A DNA stretch of 64,000 nt from the NCBI GenBank assembly GCA_030765525.1, contig JAVCCK010000002.1, positions 51,574 through 115,573 on the forward strand, in the 5' to 3' direction. Under the pieces are notes generated by a model. It saw only the letters and a list, made by a program, of their open reading frames with translations. It made no database searches and was not told where the DNA came from. Below, piece by piece: positions 17,466-26,549 of the stretch (position 1 is its first letter; every line of letters starts with the position of its first letter). The translations under genes and the position numbers were made by a program. The DNA is from Candidatus Lernaella stagnicola. Lineage in GTDB: Bacteria; Lernaellota; Lernaellaia; Lernaellales; Lernaellaceae.

Positions 17466-20400
17466 TCAGCTACACATGTCGACACAAGTGCGGAGAGATT
17501 CCGTCTCTTCCGGGGTCGGCGGATCGTTGCATGGATTCGCGGTAACGCAGCCCTGCAGGCATTCCCAATCACGTTCGTCCCAGTCCACGCACAAGGCACG
17601 GGCGTCGATTTCGGGTAAGGCATAGTAAGGGCCCTCGCCCAACAGGAACGGCACATTGCACGCGTATAAGGTAGCCACAGTGGTCGGTCGGCCCGCCGCC
17701 GGCGCCGGTAGATCGAGGGCGTTTTCTACGAAGTAATCCCAGTCGCAATCCGGCGGCTGCCACGGCATCGCGGCGGCGGACATCGTCGACCAGAAGAGGG
17801 AATTGAGCCCTTGGCCTTCGTACTCGCTCTCCGTTCGTTCGCACCAATCGATCACGCCGAAGTTATCCAACACGTGACCTTGGGCATCGTTGAATTGCCA
17901 GTTGCAGCCGATGCTGGACACTTGGCTCGCCGTCAAGTTGCAGATGAATCGCCAATGGCTTTCCGCCCGGCACAGTGGCGTGGTTTTCGCGTGCAGCAAG
18001 GCGCCGTTGCTGATGAAAGTGAAATGGACCCAATTACCCTGTTCGTCGAAGGATACCGAGATATCGCGGCCATCGACAGCGCCGTACATGATTTGCGCGA
18101 TTTCGCCCTCGTCGCAGGTTGCGTGATAGAACATCTCGGTATCGCCGGCGTTGAAGATGGCGTGCGCCTGATTATCGGCGTCGACAAACACACCGGCCAT
18201 TCCGGCGCTCTGGGATTCGTGGTCGATCTGCTCGGTCCCGTGCATTTGCCAACTTCCCAATTCGTTTTCGATCAGATAGAAGCCCGCGAATTCCGGCTCG
18301 ACTTGTATCGCAAAGCCGATCGCCGCCACGCCGGAGGGCGAAATGCCCAGCGCCGAGTGCGGTCTCATTCCGCTGTGGCTGTACGCGACTTCCGTCGCCC
18401 ACGAACCGGTGACGTTGTCTGCGTACTTCAACACCAAGTTGGCCGGGTCGACGTAGCTCACGTAGACGAAGTCCAGCGCATCCACGACCAGCGATATCCC
18501 CGTCGGGCCGTCGGGCAACTGGCTGTCGATCACCAGGGCCGTCCACGATCCCGAGGCATCCGTGGCATAAACCAGCGAGTCTTCGTCGTCGCGGTAGCAC
18601 ACGTGGGCCGCGCCGTTGGAATCCACGGCCATGTCGTGGCCCTCGCCCGCGCCGCCGGACGCGATGGCCGATAGGTTCCAATTACCCGCCACCCGGCGCG
18701 CGATCGATAACTCGTCGGCGCCATCGTCATAGAGCCCCAATACCAAAGCCCCGGCAGTATTGAGCGAAATCGTGGTATCGACGAATTCGCCGTCGGCCGT
18801 CCCCACTTCGGCACCCAGCCATTTGTCCGCCGTGCGCATCAAGTGCTTCGCCTTTTTGTCTGCGGCATAAACCACGTGCGGTTGCGCGTCGGTATCCAGT
18901 GCCACATCGGTGCCGGCGCCTACTCGGCCGGCATGGGAAATCACATCGTCCAACCACGCCTTCGTTTGGTCGACGCGAAGCCAATGCAGATCTTGATCGG
19001 CCGTGTTGTGGTAAACGATTTGCGGTTCGCCCTGCACGTCCAGCACCATCGCGTGAGTATTGCCCACGAAAGGTGTCGCGGCCCCGTTATCCGTGAGTAC
19101 CTGTTCGACGTTCCAGGTTCCGCCGTCTTGCGCGGCGTAGTACAAACTGTTCCATGTCGTGACGGTGTCGGATTCGGTGACCGTCGCGGTGAACCGGAAG
19201 TTCGCGGCATCGTCCGTTACAACTTCCACGGTGTGGAATTCGGTAATCGTCGTCGAAACCGCGATGGTCTCTTCGGTCCACGGTTCGCCCTGTGTCCAAT
19301 GCGTCACGCCGCCGTCCTCGGCGACGAAAACGTGAACCGTGTCGGTGTCATCAATTAATATCCGGCTGATCGCGGCGCCCGCGCCGACGGGAGCGATCAA
19401 CTCGTCTTCCCACTCCTCGTCGACGAAGGTCGAGTAGTGGAGCCCTCCACCGTCGGCGGCGACGTAGCATACGTACGCTTTGTCGGCACTATCAACGGCG
19501 ACATCCGGCAAATATGCGGCGTGTTCGCCCGCGTAGGCGTCCGACCAATACGTCGAACCTCCGCCTCCGTTGGTGTAGTAGACCGGTCTGTTGTCGGTAA
19601 AATGCGTGCCGACCAGATGCACAACGTCCGCGGAATCCAGGACAAAGCGCAAGCGGTTGTGCAGCGACATAATCGGATCGTTCTGGTACCGGGTCTCCAG
19701 CCGCCATTGGTCCTGATCGGTGAAGTAGTGGTACACCGCGCGCGGTGCGTCAGCCGCGACGCTGACTTGTTCGAAGAGCAACACGTGCCATTCGCCGTTC
19801 GAATCGATCGCCACAGCGGGGGCGGTCCGACCGTGTAGCGAGAAGAAATCTATTTCGGTCGCGGTGTCGGCTCCCAGAGTGTAGAGCAACACGAATTTTT
19901 CGCGGTCGGCGGCGAGGATCAGATCGCCTCCGGCCTCGCGGGCCAGCGCGATACCGGTTTCCCCCGGCGCTCCGCCCGCCAGCAGATTGAATAGGACCCG
20001 GTTATCGCTTGACGGCCCGTTGCGCCAAAGGACGTCGGCGTCTTGGTAATTCGTCAGATCATCATCGTCATCATTGTCGTCGTCGTCATCATTGTCGTCA
20101 TCATTGTTGTCGTCATCGTCGTCATCATTATCGTCATCGTCATTATCGTCATCGTCGTCGTCATTGTCGTCGTCATCATCATCATCTTCGGTCGGTTCAC
20201 GCGTCACGGAGACGGAATACGCGCCACTGTTATCCGAGTAGTCCGAGTCATTCACGATGAAAAATAGCCCCCCAACGCAAGGCGCATTGTCGTTGAAGGA
20301 AGCGCCCGCGACAAAGAGGCAATCCTCGCCGCTACCTGCGGCCTTCGCGCTCGCTTGGCCGATGCGCGCCAACAAAGCGCCGCGGTTGGCTGAGGGCAGC

Positions 20401-20669
20401 GGGCACGGGTCGGGGCAGACCTGATCGACGCCGTTGGGTGGCACGTCGCTGCCGCCGGCGCCCAGGTCGACGGTGCCGGACGCAACGATTCGCAAAGAAT
20501 CGCCGGCTTGAACGGACACGCCGGTCGCGGTCCATTGCACACTATCGGCCGGTACGTTCACGTTGAGTGTTTCTTTCTCGTCGTCAATGGAAGCGTATCG
20601 AACGCAACCGGCCGCGACGAACAACGACAATAAAACAGCAAGCCAGAAAGCGGTTTTGACTATTTTCAC
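17466..20669 (-). CDS. Giant poly-Asp lipoprotein with PA-IL-like and beta-propeller-like repeats (1067 aa)
   Basis: The GTG at 20669 (VKIVKTAFWLAVLL) is chosen for the GGAGGAA just upstream; the lipobox is VAAGC. Residues ~30-150 contain VPADSVQWTATGVSVQAGDSLRI-like sequence, reminiscent of PA-IL/LecA-like carbohydrate-binding domains. A ~45-residue Asp/Asn tract follows. The remaining ~830 residues hold many repeats of the form AVDSNGxxHVxYxD with LxYAT and ASGSW segments, resembling BNR/sialidase-like propeller blades. The final ~120 residues are Cys-rich (CNDPP, CVDMCS), probably disulfide-bonded. Predicted to be exported, lipidated and surface exposed. The C-terminal module of the 61844-63079 protein has similar repeats. 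Ligand unknown. Confidence 0.78.
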   Translation of the reverse strand: MKIVKTAFWLAVLLSLFVAAGCVRYASIDDEKETLNVNVPADSVQWTATGVSVQAGDSLRIVASGTVDLGAGGSDVPPNGVDQVCPDPCPLPSANRGALLARIGQASAKAAGSGEDCLFVAGASFNDNAPCVGGLFFIVNDSDYSDNSGAYSVSVTREPTEDDDDDDDNDDDDDDNDDDDNDDDDDDNNDDDNDDDDDNDDDDDLTNYQDADVLWRNGPSSDNRVLFNLLAGGAPGETGIALAREAGGDLILAADREKFVLLYTLGADTATEIDFFSLHGRTAPAVAIDSNGEWHVLLFEQVSVAADAPRAVYHYFTDQDQWRLETRYQNDPIMSLHNRLRFVLDSADVVHLVGTHFTDNRPVYYTNGGGGSTYWSDAYAGEHAAYLPDVAVDSADKAYVCYVAADGGGLHYSTFVDEEWEDELIAPVGAGAAISRILIDDTDTVHVFVAEDGGVTHWTQGEPWTEETIAVSTTITEFHTVEVVTDDAANFRFTATVTESDTVTTWNSLYYAAQDGGTWNVEQVLTDNGAATPFVGNTHAMVLDVQGEPQIVYHNTADQDLHWLRVDQTKAWLDDVISHAGRVGAGTDVALDTDAQPHVVYAADKKAKHLMRTADKWLGAEVGTADGEFVDTTISLNTAGALVLGLYDDGADELSIARRVAGNWNLSAIASGGAGEGHDMAVDSNGAAHVCYRDDEDSLVYATDASGSWTALVIDSQLPDGPTGISLVVDALDFVYVSYVDPANLVLKYADNVTGSWATEVAYSHSGMRPHSALGISPSGVAAIGFAIQVEPEFAGFYLIENELGSWQMHGTEQIDHESQSAGMAGVFVDADNQAHAIFNAGDTEMFYHATCDEGEIAQIMYGAVDGRDISVSFDEQGNWVHFTFISNGALLHAKTTPLCRAESHWRFICNLTASQVSSIGCNWQFNDAQGHVLDNFGVIDWCERTESEYEGQGLNSLFWSTMSAAAMPWQPPDCDWDYFVENALDLPAPAAGRPTTVATLYACNVPFLLGEGPYYALPEIDARALCVDWDERDWECLQGCVTANPCNDPPTPEETESLRTCVDMCS

Positions 20670-20711
20670 GGTTCTTCCTCCGTTCGTGCGCCGTAATTCA
20701 AAGTTCACGGC

Positions 20712-21515
20712 TTAGAACTCGATGCCGACGGCAACACCGGTACCGTCAGGCGTGAGTATGGGAGCGATCCACACGTTTTCGGAAAGCCCGTGCAAGTTGC
20801 CGTGTCGATCGCGATTGTCTTTCCATAGCCAATAGAACGCCGCGCCCAAGGTGGCGGCCGAAACCGTGCCGCTAATGCCAGCAGCCAACGCGTAGGATTT
20901 GGCGTTTCGGTAATGCTCGTCGCGGGCGTCGCGATCTTTACGATCGGCGGCGTCGAACTGCTCCGCTTCTTCGTAGTACGCCAAGGCCAACGTCACGCCC
21001 GAGCCGACCGCGAAAGCCGATCCCATGCCGAAAAGGGTCCAAGCGACCGGTCCGTTGTTGTCCTCGGCGTGTCCGTCGTCAGGTTCGACATCCGTAGATA
21101 CGGGTACTTTGTCGGCCGTGGGAAAGCGATGTTCCTGTTTCAACTCTTCGCGCGCCTGGTCCAAGACTTTCAGCACCTTCGGCGAGTGACTGAATGGATC
21201 GACGACGAGGTAGGGGTCGATTTCGAGGGCGCGCTTCATTTGTTCGACAGCCGCCCGCTGCTGTTGATTGACAAGGTGAATTTTCGCTTGCAGGACGTGC
21301 AGCCTGGTCAACTCGTTACGGGAACAAGTGTCGGGCAGTTCCAACGCCAAGTTGAACAAGCGCTGCGCCTCCGCGTAATCCAGCTTCTCGTAAGCTCGAC
21401 ACGCTTGGTCAAACAACGAGGAGCAAGTCGGTTCCGCGTGACACGGCCAGGCCGTCGCCGCGACGAAAAGCGGGATCACGAGCAGCCAACGTAGAAACGG
21501 TTTCCGCCACCTCAT
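20712..21515 (-). CDS. TPR-like exported protein with C-terminal membrane segments (267 aa)
   Basis: Start at the ATG at 21515 (MRWRKPFLRWLLVIPLFVA), preceded by AAGGAAGGA; a signal peptide ends near AWPCHA. Residues ~30-140 are helical with tetratricopeptide-like periodicity (CRAYEKLDYAEAQRLFNLALELP, QLLQAKIHL-type helices, AVEQMKRALEIDPY), followed by HSPKVLKVLDQAREE. Two later hydrophobic segments (AWTLFGMGSAFAVGSGVTLAL and ALAAGISGTVSAATLGAAFYW) are probably transmembrane. This layout is common beside Ser/Thr kinase genes in deltaproteobacterial genomes. It follows the kinase gene by about 230 bp on the same strand and ends 43 bp before the giant lipoprotein gene, so a shared transcript is possible. 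Confidence 0.7.
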   Translation of the reverse strand: MRWRKPFLRWLLVIPLFVAATAWPCHAEPTCSSLFDQACRAYEKLDYAEAQRLFNLALELPDTCSRNELTRLHVLQAKIHLVNQQQRAAVEQMKRALEIDPYLVVDPFSHSPKVLKVLDQAREELKQEHRFPTADKVPVSTDVEPDDGHAEDNNGPVAWTLFGMGSAFAVGSGVTLALAYYEEAEQFDAADRKDRDARDEHYRNAKSYALAAGISGTVSAATLGAAFYWLWKDNRDRHGNLHGLSENVWIAPILTPDGTGVAVGIEF

Positions 21516-21743
21516 AGTCGATCCTTCCTTGGCAGTCTGCGGCGAGTAGAACGACGTTCGATCCAAACAAAGAGCAAGCGTTGTGCCAACAACTGTTCGT
21601 CGACTGCAATAGACGCCATACGCCTTTGTTTTCGAGGGTTTCGAGCCATCGCACGCACGGACTCGCGAGTCGGCGATGGGCGCTCCGCCCACCCTTATCT
21701 GTGTAACGCAGGTAACGAATCGTCACGCCCGGGTAACACGCAC

Positions 21744-23186
21744 TCACGGCCAGATGTAGATGGGGCGGGTTTTGCCGGGCTCGATCTTCACCTGGACCGT
21801 GGATGTCTTTTTAAGATTCGGATTGACCAATTTGATCTCATGGACGCCCGGTTGCAACGATATCGCACCGGTCGGCGTATCGTCGTAGTACGCGCCGTCG
21901 ACGTATACCCGGGCGTAAGGCATCAAATCGCCGATGATAACGCGACCCGGATCGGCGCTAACCGGTACCGCCGCCGCCACGGTAGACGAATGTTTGGCCG
22001 TAGCGGGCGGTTCGGTTGCCGGCGTCGTCGGCGGTTCCGTCGTCGGCGCAACCGGTACGTCGGCTACGGTCGGCGCTTCTTCCGGCACGAGGTCCGGCGC
22101 GCCGGGCGGCCACCACGCCATCAACGACAGGCCCACGATCGCCGCGGCGATCACGACACCTGCCACCCACCATCGTCGCGTGAAAACGGGGGTCGGCTTG
22201 TGATGGACGGTTCGCGTTTCGATGGGGCCGTCCTTGTAAGGCTCACCAACCTCGGCCGCGTCCGTCGCGCCGAAAAGGCGAACGTACACGTCGCGCGTTA
22301 CCGAGCTGGTTCCCGACCCGATATCCAACAGGATGCGCTCGGCTGCGGCAAGCATCTCGCGCGCCGACTGAAAACGCACCGCCGCGTCACGTTGCAGCGC
22401 GCGCCGCAAAAAACCGCCCAAACGCTCGGGGAGGTCCACCAGTTCAGTCGCGTCACGATATTCACCGCGGGTGATGCGACCCAGCAAGGTGCGAATTGAA
22501 TCGGCCTCGAAAGGTTTGACACCTGTCAGCGCCTCGTAAAGCACGATCCCCACCAAGAACAAATCTGCGCGGGCGTCGATGTTGCGTCCCTCGATTTGCT
22601 CGGGCGCCATGTAGTGAAACTTGCCGCGCAGGTCGTGGCGCTCCGTTGTGTCACCGAAGGCCACTTTGGCGATACCGAAATCCGCGATCTTCACTTCGCC
22701 GGCGTTGGAAATCAGGATGTTGTTCGGCGTCAGGTCCCGGTGAACGATTCCAAGAGGCGTGCCGTTTTCATCGCACCGGTCGTGCGCGTGCTCCAACCCT
22801 TTTAGTATTTCTACGGCCAATCGCAGAGCTTCGACCGCCGAGAGGCGTTGCCCCATCGCGAACGTGCGATCGAATATTTCCTGTAAATTACGCCCGGCGA
22901 CGTATTCCATGACCAGAAACAGGGTGCCCGCTTCGTCGCGGCCGCAGTCAAATATTTGGACGATGTTTTGGTGCCGTAGGCAGGCCGATATTCTGGCTTC
23001 CCGCAAAAACATTTCGGCGTATCGTGGATCCGGCGCCAGGCTCGGGCGAATCGTTTTGACCACGCATTCCATGACCAAGCCGTCCGCCATCTCACGCTGC
23101 GCCAAAAAGAGTTGGCCCATGCCGCCATCGGCGAGCTTGCGCCGCAGCTTGTACGCTCCGAAATGAGTTGGCGGGTGCGGCGTCAT
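21744..23186 (-). CDS. Membrane-anchored Ser/Thr protein kinase with PEGA-like C-terminus (480 aa)
   Basis: A Hanks-type kinase domain spans residues ~10-290: glycine-rich loop LADGGMGQLFLA, Lys44 in CVVKTIR, Glu63 in LREARIS, catalytic loop HRDLTPNNIL (149-158), DFG at 169-171 and MAPEQ. The catalytic-loop position usually occupied by Lys in HRDLKPEN is Thr, a form frequent in deltaproteobacterial kinases. One transmembrane helix (~344-364) follows, then a Pro/Thr/Ala-rich linker and a small C-terminal PEGA-like beta domain (RVYVDGAYYDDTPTGAISLQPGVHEIKLV) that should face the periplasm. Its start is a few bases from the stop of the FHA-sigma54 activator, so the two are coupled; the kinase may phosphorylate a ligand for the FHA domain. 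Confidence 0.88.
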   Translation of the reverse strand: MTPHPPTHFGAYKLRRKLADGGMGQLFLAQREMADGLVMECVVKTIRPSLAPDPRYAEMFLREARISACLRHQNIVQIFDCGRDEAGTLFLVMEYVAGRNLQEIFDRTFAMGQRLSAVEALRLAVEILKGLEHAHDRCDENGTPLGIVHRDLTPNNILISNAGEVKIADFGIAKVAFGDTTERHDLRGKFHYMAPEQIEGRNIDARADLFLVGIVLYEALTGVKPFEADSIRTLLGRITRGEYRDATELVDLPERLGGFLRRALQRDAAVRFQSAREMLAAAERILLDIGSGTSSVTRDVYVRLFGATDAAEVGEPYKDGPIETRTVHHKPTPVFTRRWWVAGVVIAAAIVGLSLMAWWPPGAPDLVPEEAPTVADVPVAPTTEPPTTPATEPPATAKHSSTVAAAVPVSADPGRVIIGDLMPYARVYVDGAYYDDTPTGAISLQPGVHEIKLVNPNLKKTSTVQVKIEPGKTRPIYIWP

Positions 23187-23190
23187 CGGA

Positions 23191-25032
23191 TTACCGCAAG
23201 TCGAATAGTTTGATTTTGGCGATCAACGTCTTGCGCGAAATCCCCAGTTCCTTCGCGGCTTGGGTTCGGTTCCACCGGTGCCGCTCGAGCGCTTCGCGTA
23301 TCCGGTCCCTTTCGGCGTCGCGCAATTCGTTTTCCAATGCGGCAATGCGGTCCGCCGGCGTGGCCTGCTCCGCTGTGGGCCCCGAAGCGCCGTCGGTCAG
23401 GCCGACGAGATCTTCGGTTTGAATCGTCCGCCCTTCGCAGGCGTATAACGCGCGTTCAATGACGTTTTTAAGCTCGCGCCCGTTACCGGGCCAAGGGTGT
23501 GCGACGAGCTTCGCCATCGCGGCTTCGTCGAACCCGGTAACGCGGGTGGAGATTTTGTCGCTCAACAATTTGAGGAAGTGGCCGGCCAATTCGGGAATGT
23601 CTTCCGGATGTTCGCGCAGCGCCGGCAGGCGAATGAAAAGGACGTTGAGTCGAAAATACAGGTCGCGGCGGAACGACCCGTCCTCGACCATCTGATGCAG
23701 ATTGCGATTCGTGGCTGCAACGATGCGCACGTTGACGCGCTTGCCTGCCTCGGCGCCGATCGGTCGAAACGATCCGGTTTCAAGCACGCGCAGCAATTTG
23801 GCTTGCAGTTCGAAGGGCAGCTCGCCCAGTTCGTCGAGCAGCAACGTGCCTCCCGACGCCAATTCGAATAAGCCCCGGCGGTTACCCACGGCGGAGGTGA
23901 ATGCGCCTTTGACGTGGCCGAACAATTCGCTTTCCATCAACTCCCTTGGAACAGCCGCGCAATTCACTTCTAAAAAGGGTTTCGCCGCTCGGTCCGAAAG
24001 CTGGTGGACCGTGCGCGCCGCCAACTCTTTGCCGGTGCCGCTTTCTCCTTCGATCAACACCGGCGCGTCTCCCTTGGATGCGAATTTCGCCAACGTGCGA
24101 CGGACCTCGGTGATCGCCTCGTGACGGCCAATCAGTTGTGCGTCGTTCAACGCAGCGCCAGGCCCGTCGCGGTGATTCCGCAATGCGCGAACCGCCTGCA
24201 AGTTGCGGAATATCGCCCCCAACAAGGGCGCAACCGCGCCGGCCAAAGCCAAATCCTCACCGGTGAATTCGCGAACGTGACTGCGGGTGTCGGCGTACAG
24301 CACGCCCTCCACCCTGCCCGCGGCAATCAAGGGTACGCAAAGCACCGATCGAATGCCGCCGCTCAGCACGCTTTCTCGCCGGCGCCAATGGCGACTGTCG
24401 GCGGCGTCGCGCACCAGCACCGCTGCCCGCTGCGCGATGGCTTTATCGACAATCGCTTGGGAGTAGGCAAAATCGTCGCGCACTTCCGGAGCGCGCCGTT
24501 GGAAGTGGCGTCGAATATCGCCGGATTGCGCGTCACACAAACCCAGGTAGACATTCTCGCAATTTAGCTGCCTTTGAATTACGGCCATGACGGTCTCGGC
24601 CATGTCGCGGGGATCCTCGCGCGTAGCCGCCGCCTCAGCTAATTCGGTTAGGAAGCCCAAGTCGACCGAGTTCACTTGGTGATTGCCGCGCCGGCCGACG
24701 ATAGTTTCCTCTCGGACGGGTTGATCCACGGCGTCGCGGGCGTTGTCGGCGAGGGCGAACATTGCGTGGACGTCGCCGAATTCGATCGCTGCATCGGTCG
24801 TCAATTCAATACGGTCGACGGGTCGTCCGTCCAACAATGTGCCGTTTTTACTGCCCAGATCTTCGAGCCACAAATGCCCTTCGCGCCGCGCAATCACCGC
24901 ATGTCGACGCGAGACGCTGGTGTCGGACAAGATCACATCGCACGCCGGTTCACGACCGATCACCAGCGTGTCGTTCACCAAGGGTACGCACTGTTCGCTC
25001 CCGCTCGCCTTGGTGATAATCAGCAAGGCCAT
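23191..25032 (-). CDS. FHA-GAF-sigma54 activator-Fis regulator (613 aa)
   Basis: The ATG at 25032 is preceded by GAAGGTG. An FHA phosphothreonine-binding domain occupies ~20-90 (IGREPACDVILSD, SVSRRHAVI, DLGSKNGTLLDG). A GAF-like sensor follows (~130-290), then the sigma-54 AAA+ domain with Walker [13 protein letters not shown] and LLLDELGELP as Walker B. The sigma-54 contact loop reads GAFTSA rather than the usual GAFTGA. The C-terminal Fis-type helix-turn-helix is NRTQAAKELGISRKTL. Linking a kinase-readable FHA domain to sigma-54 transcription is a recognised architecture in Myxococcota-like bacteria. Targets cannot be read; the Ser/Thr kinase gene immediately downstream is the obvious partner. 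Confidence 0.9.
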   Translation of the reverse strand: MALLIITKASGSEQCVPLVNDTLVIGREPACDVILSDTSVSRRHAVIARREGHLWLEDLGSKNGTLLDGRPVDRIELTTDAAIEFGDVHAMFALADNARDAVDQPVREETIVGRRGNHQVNSVDLGFLTELAEAAATREDPRDMAETVMAVIQRQLNCENVYLGLCDAQSGDIRRHFQRRAPEVRDDFAYSQAIVDKAIAQRAAVLVRDAADSRHWRRRESVLSGGIRSVLCVPLIAAGRVEGVLYADTRSHVREFTGEDLALAGAVAPLLGAIFRNLQAVRALRNHRDGPGAALNDAQLIGRHEAITEVRRTLAKFASKGDAPVLIEGESGTGKELAARTVHQLSDRAAKPFLEVNCAAVPRELMESELFGHVKGAFTSAVGNRRGLFELASGGTLLLDELGELPFELQAKLLRVLETGSFRPIGAEAGKRVNVRIVAATNRNLHQMVEDGSFRRDLYFRLNVLFIRLPALREHPEDIPELAGHFLKLLSDKISTRVTGFDEAAMAKLVAHPWPGNGRELKNVIERALYACEGRTIQTEDLVGLTDGASGPTAEQATPADRIAALENELRDAERDRIREALERHRWNRTQAAKELGISRKTLIAKIKLFDLR

Positions 25033-25249
25033 AGCACCTTCTTTCCTGCCCTTCCGCCGTACAGCACCACCCGGCGCCACCTGCGCCTGCCGACGGTTGG
25101 CGTTAGCCCGACCCCAAAAAATGGTAGCACTCAACATACAAGTTGAGCAAACGGTCGCGCGCGCACGCGGGAAATCCGCCTTCGTCTCCCGGCGTAAGTT
25201 TTGATTTTCAACGCGCGATCCAATACTATCGCTACCTGAATTCGTCCTC

Positions 25250-26023
25250 GTGCCGCAATATGCCGATTCAGCGGGCACGTTGATTGATATCCTGGATCGC
25301 CTCGCAGCCCTGTTTAACGACTATTTGCCGCCGCAACCCGGGGAGTTCGCCGGTGCAACGTACGGCCCGACGGCGATTTCGTCGATGATCGCCATGTTGC
25401 AGTTGGGCTTGGTCATTGCCGGGCCGGCCGAGGACGCCGCGTCCCACCTCGCCCGCGCCGAAGAAGTGCTGGCGCATATCCACGCCCGCGCCTGGAGTGA
25501 CGAATTAGGTGCGTACCGCTTCGCGCCGGGAGACGACCGGCTGATGCTTTACCCCAACGCAACGATGATGCTGGCGTACGGCCGGGCGCTGCTGCTGGGC
25601 GGCGACCCGACGTTCGCCGATCGCCTTGCCGATATCTACGAGGGCATTCAGCCGCTGCGCGACGATGCCGGCGATCACTACTACTCGCCCTACAGCCGCG
25701 AGGAAACCGGGGCCGTTGACGAGGATTACGCCACGCTGTCGAGCCAAAATTATTTGATGATCGGTCTCTGGCTGGCGTATGCGACAACCGGCGAGCAGCG
25801 CTATCTCAACGACATCGACTTGATCCTGGGATGGATCGAAACACACCTGTTTGTTGACGAAGTGCTCAAGCACCACTGGGTCAACGGTCGCACCGCCAAC
25901 GAGGAGGACCTCTACGATTTTTGCTCGGGGTGCAACCTGCAAACGCTCTACATCTACCGAATGATTCAACTGGAAGCCGCCGCCGCGGACACCCTTTCTC
26001 GCCCTGGTTTGTTTTCGCCTTGA
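25250..26023 (+). CDS. Helical (alpha/alpha toroid-like) protein, possibly 5' truncated (257 aa)
   Basis: The open frame follows an in-frame TGA and its first plausible start is a GTG at 25250 with no clear ribosome-binding site. The protein is helical with repeated motifs (LARAEEVLAHIHARAWSDEL, MLAYGRALLLGG, NYLMIGLWLAYATTGEQRYL, WIETHLFVDEVLKHHWVNG) resembling alpha/alpha toroid proteins such as N-acylglucosamine 2-epimerase or thioredoxin-linked glycosidase-like families. A C-terminal FCSGC pair may bind metal or form a disulfide. It has no signal peptide, unlike the helical lipoproteins at 41077 and 46658. Either the true start is further upstream across a frameshift or the gene is a 5'-deleted remnant. 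Confidence 0.5.
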   Translation: MPQYADSAGTLIDILDRLAALFNDYLPPQPGEFAGATYGPTAISSMIAMLQLGLVIAGPAEDAASHLARAEEVLAHIHARAWSDELGAYRFAPGDDRLMLYPNATMMLAYGRALLLGGDPTFADRLADIYEGIQPLRDDAGDHYYSPYSREETGAVDEDYATLSSQNYLMIGLWLAYATTGEQRYLNDIDLILGWIETHLFVDEVLKHHWVNGRTANEEDLYDFCSGCNLQTLYIYRMIQLEAAAADTLSRPGLFSP

Positions 26024-26046
26024 CGGCTATATACTTTTGTTATAGT
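26020..26046 (+). promoter_or_regulatory. Candidate sigma-70 promoter of the 26-38 kb operon
   Basis: TTGACG at 26020-26025 and TATAGT at 26041-26046 are separated by 15 bp, slightly short of the optimum, in a locally AT-rich stretch 45 bp upstream of the first operon gene at 26091. The -35 element overlaps the stop of the preceding gene. No transcription data. Confidence 0.45.
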
Positions 26047-26090
26047 GGTGAAAAGGATCAAGGCACATGCGGCCGAGACCTGGAGGGGAC

Positions 26091-26531
26091 ATGGGGGAAT
26101 ATTATCGCGACGCGGACCACTTGTACGAAATCTACGGTCACTTTCTAAGCCGCATTTTGCAGGACGATAAAATCGGCGCGAAGATGCGCAAAGCCGGGAT
26201 CATCGTGCGCTTCATCTACACCGACCCCGACGCCGAAGTCACCATCGATTTGAAGAATCCGTCCGCGCAGCCGGGTTTCTACGGCACGTTCTATTTAGGG
26301 CCGTGCGATCTCAAGCCCGACGTGTGGACCAAGCAGGCGGCCGATCATTCCCACAGCTTCTGGCACGGCCACGAAAATCCCGTGGCGGCGGTGGCGCGCG
26401 GCAAGGTCAAGCAGGGCGGGAACGTGGTAGCAATGCTCAAGCTGCTGCCGGTGGTTCGCGCGGCGTTTAAGATGTTCCCCGTAGTCCTGCGTGAGATGGG
26501 TTACGAGGATTTGGTGCTCACCAAAGGTTAA
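26091..26531 (+). CDS. SCP2 sterol-binding-like small protein (146 aa)
   Basis: The ATG at 26091 follows GGAGGGG; an in-frame ATG at 26067 is less well placed. The sequence MGEYYRDADHLYEIYGHFLSRI, then IIVRFIYTDPDAEVTIDL, FYGTFYLGPCDLKPDV and a late region GHENPVAAVARGKVKQGG resembles the SCP2 lipid-binding fold (ligand-dependent beta sheet followed by the GKVKxxG segment). These proteins bind or present hydrophobic acyl ligands. It is the first gene of the long catabolic operon and lies 18 bp from the PadR regulator. Its role in the operon, perhaps handling a lipid-like or acyl substrate, is inferred. Confidence 0.65.
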   Translation: MGEYYRDADHLYEIYGHFLSRILQDDKIGAKMRKAGIIVRFIYTDPDAEVTIDLKNPSAQPGFYGTFYLGPCDLKPDVWTKQAADHSHSFWHGHENPVAAVARGKVKQGGNVVAMLKLLPVVRAAFKMFPVVLREMGYEDLVLTKG

Positions 26532-26549
26532 GCGGCGAAGGCGACGCGA

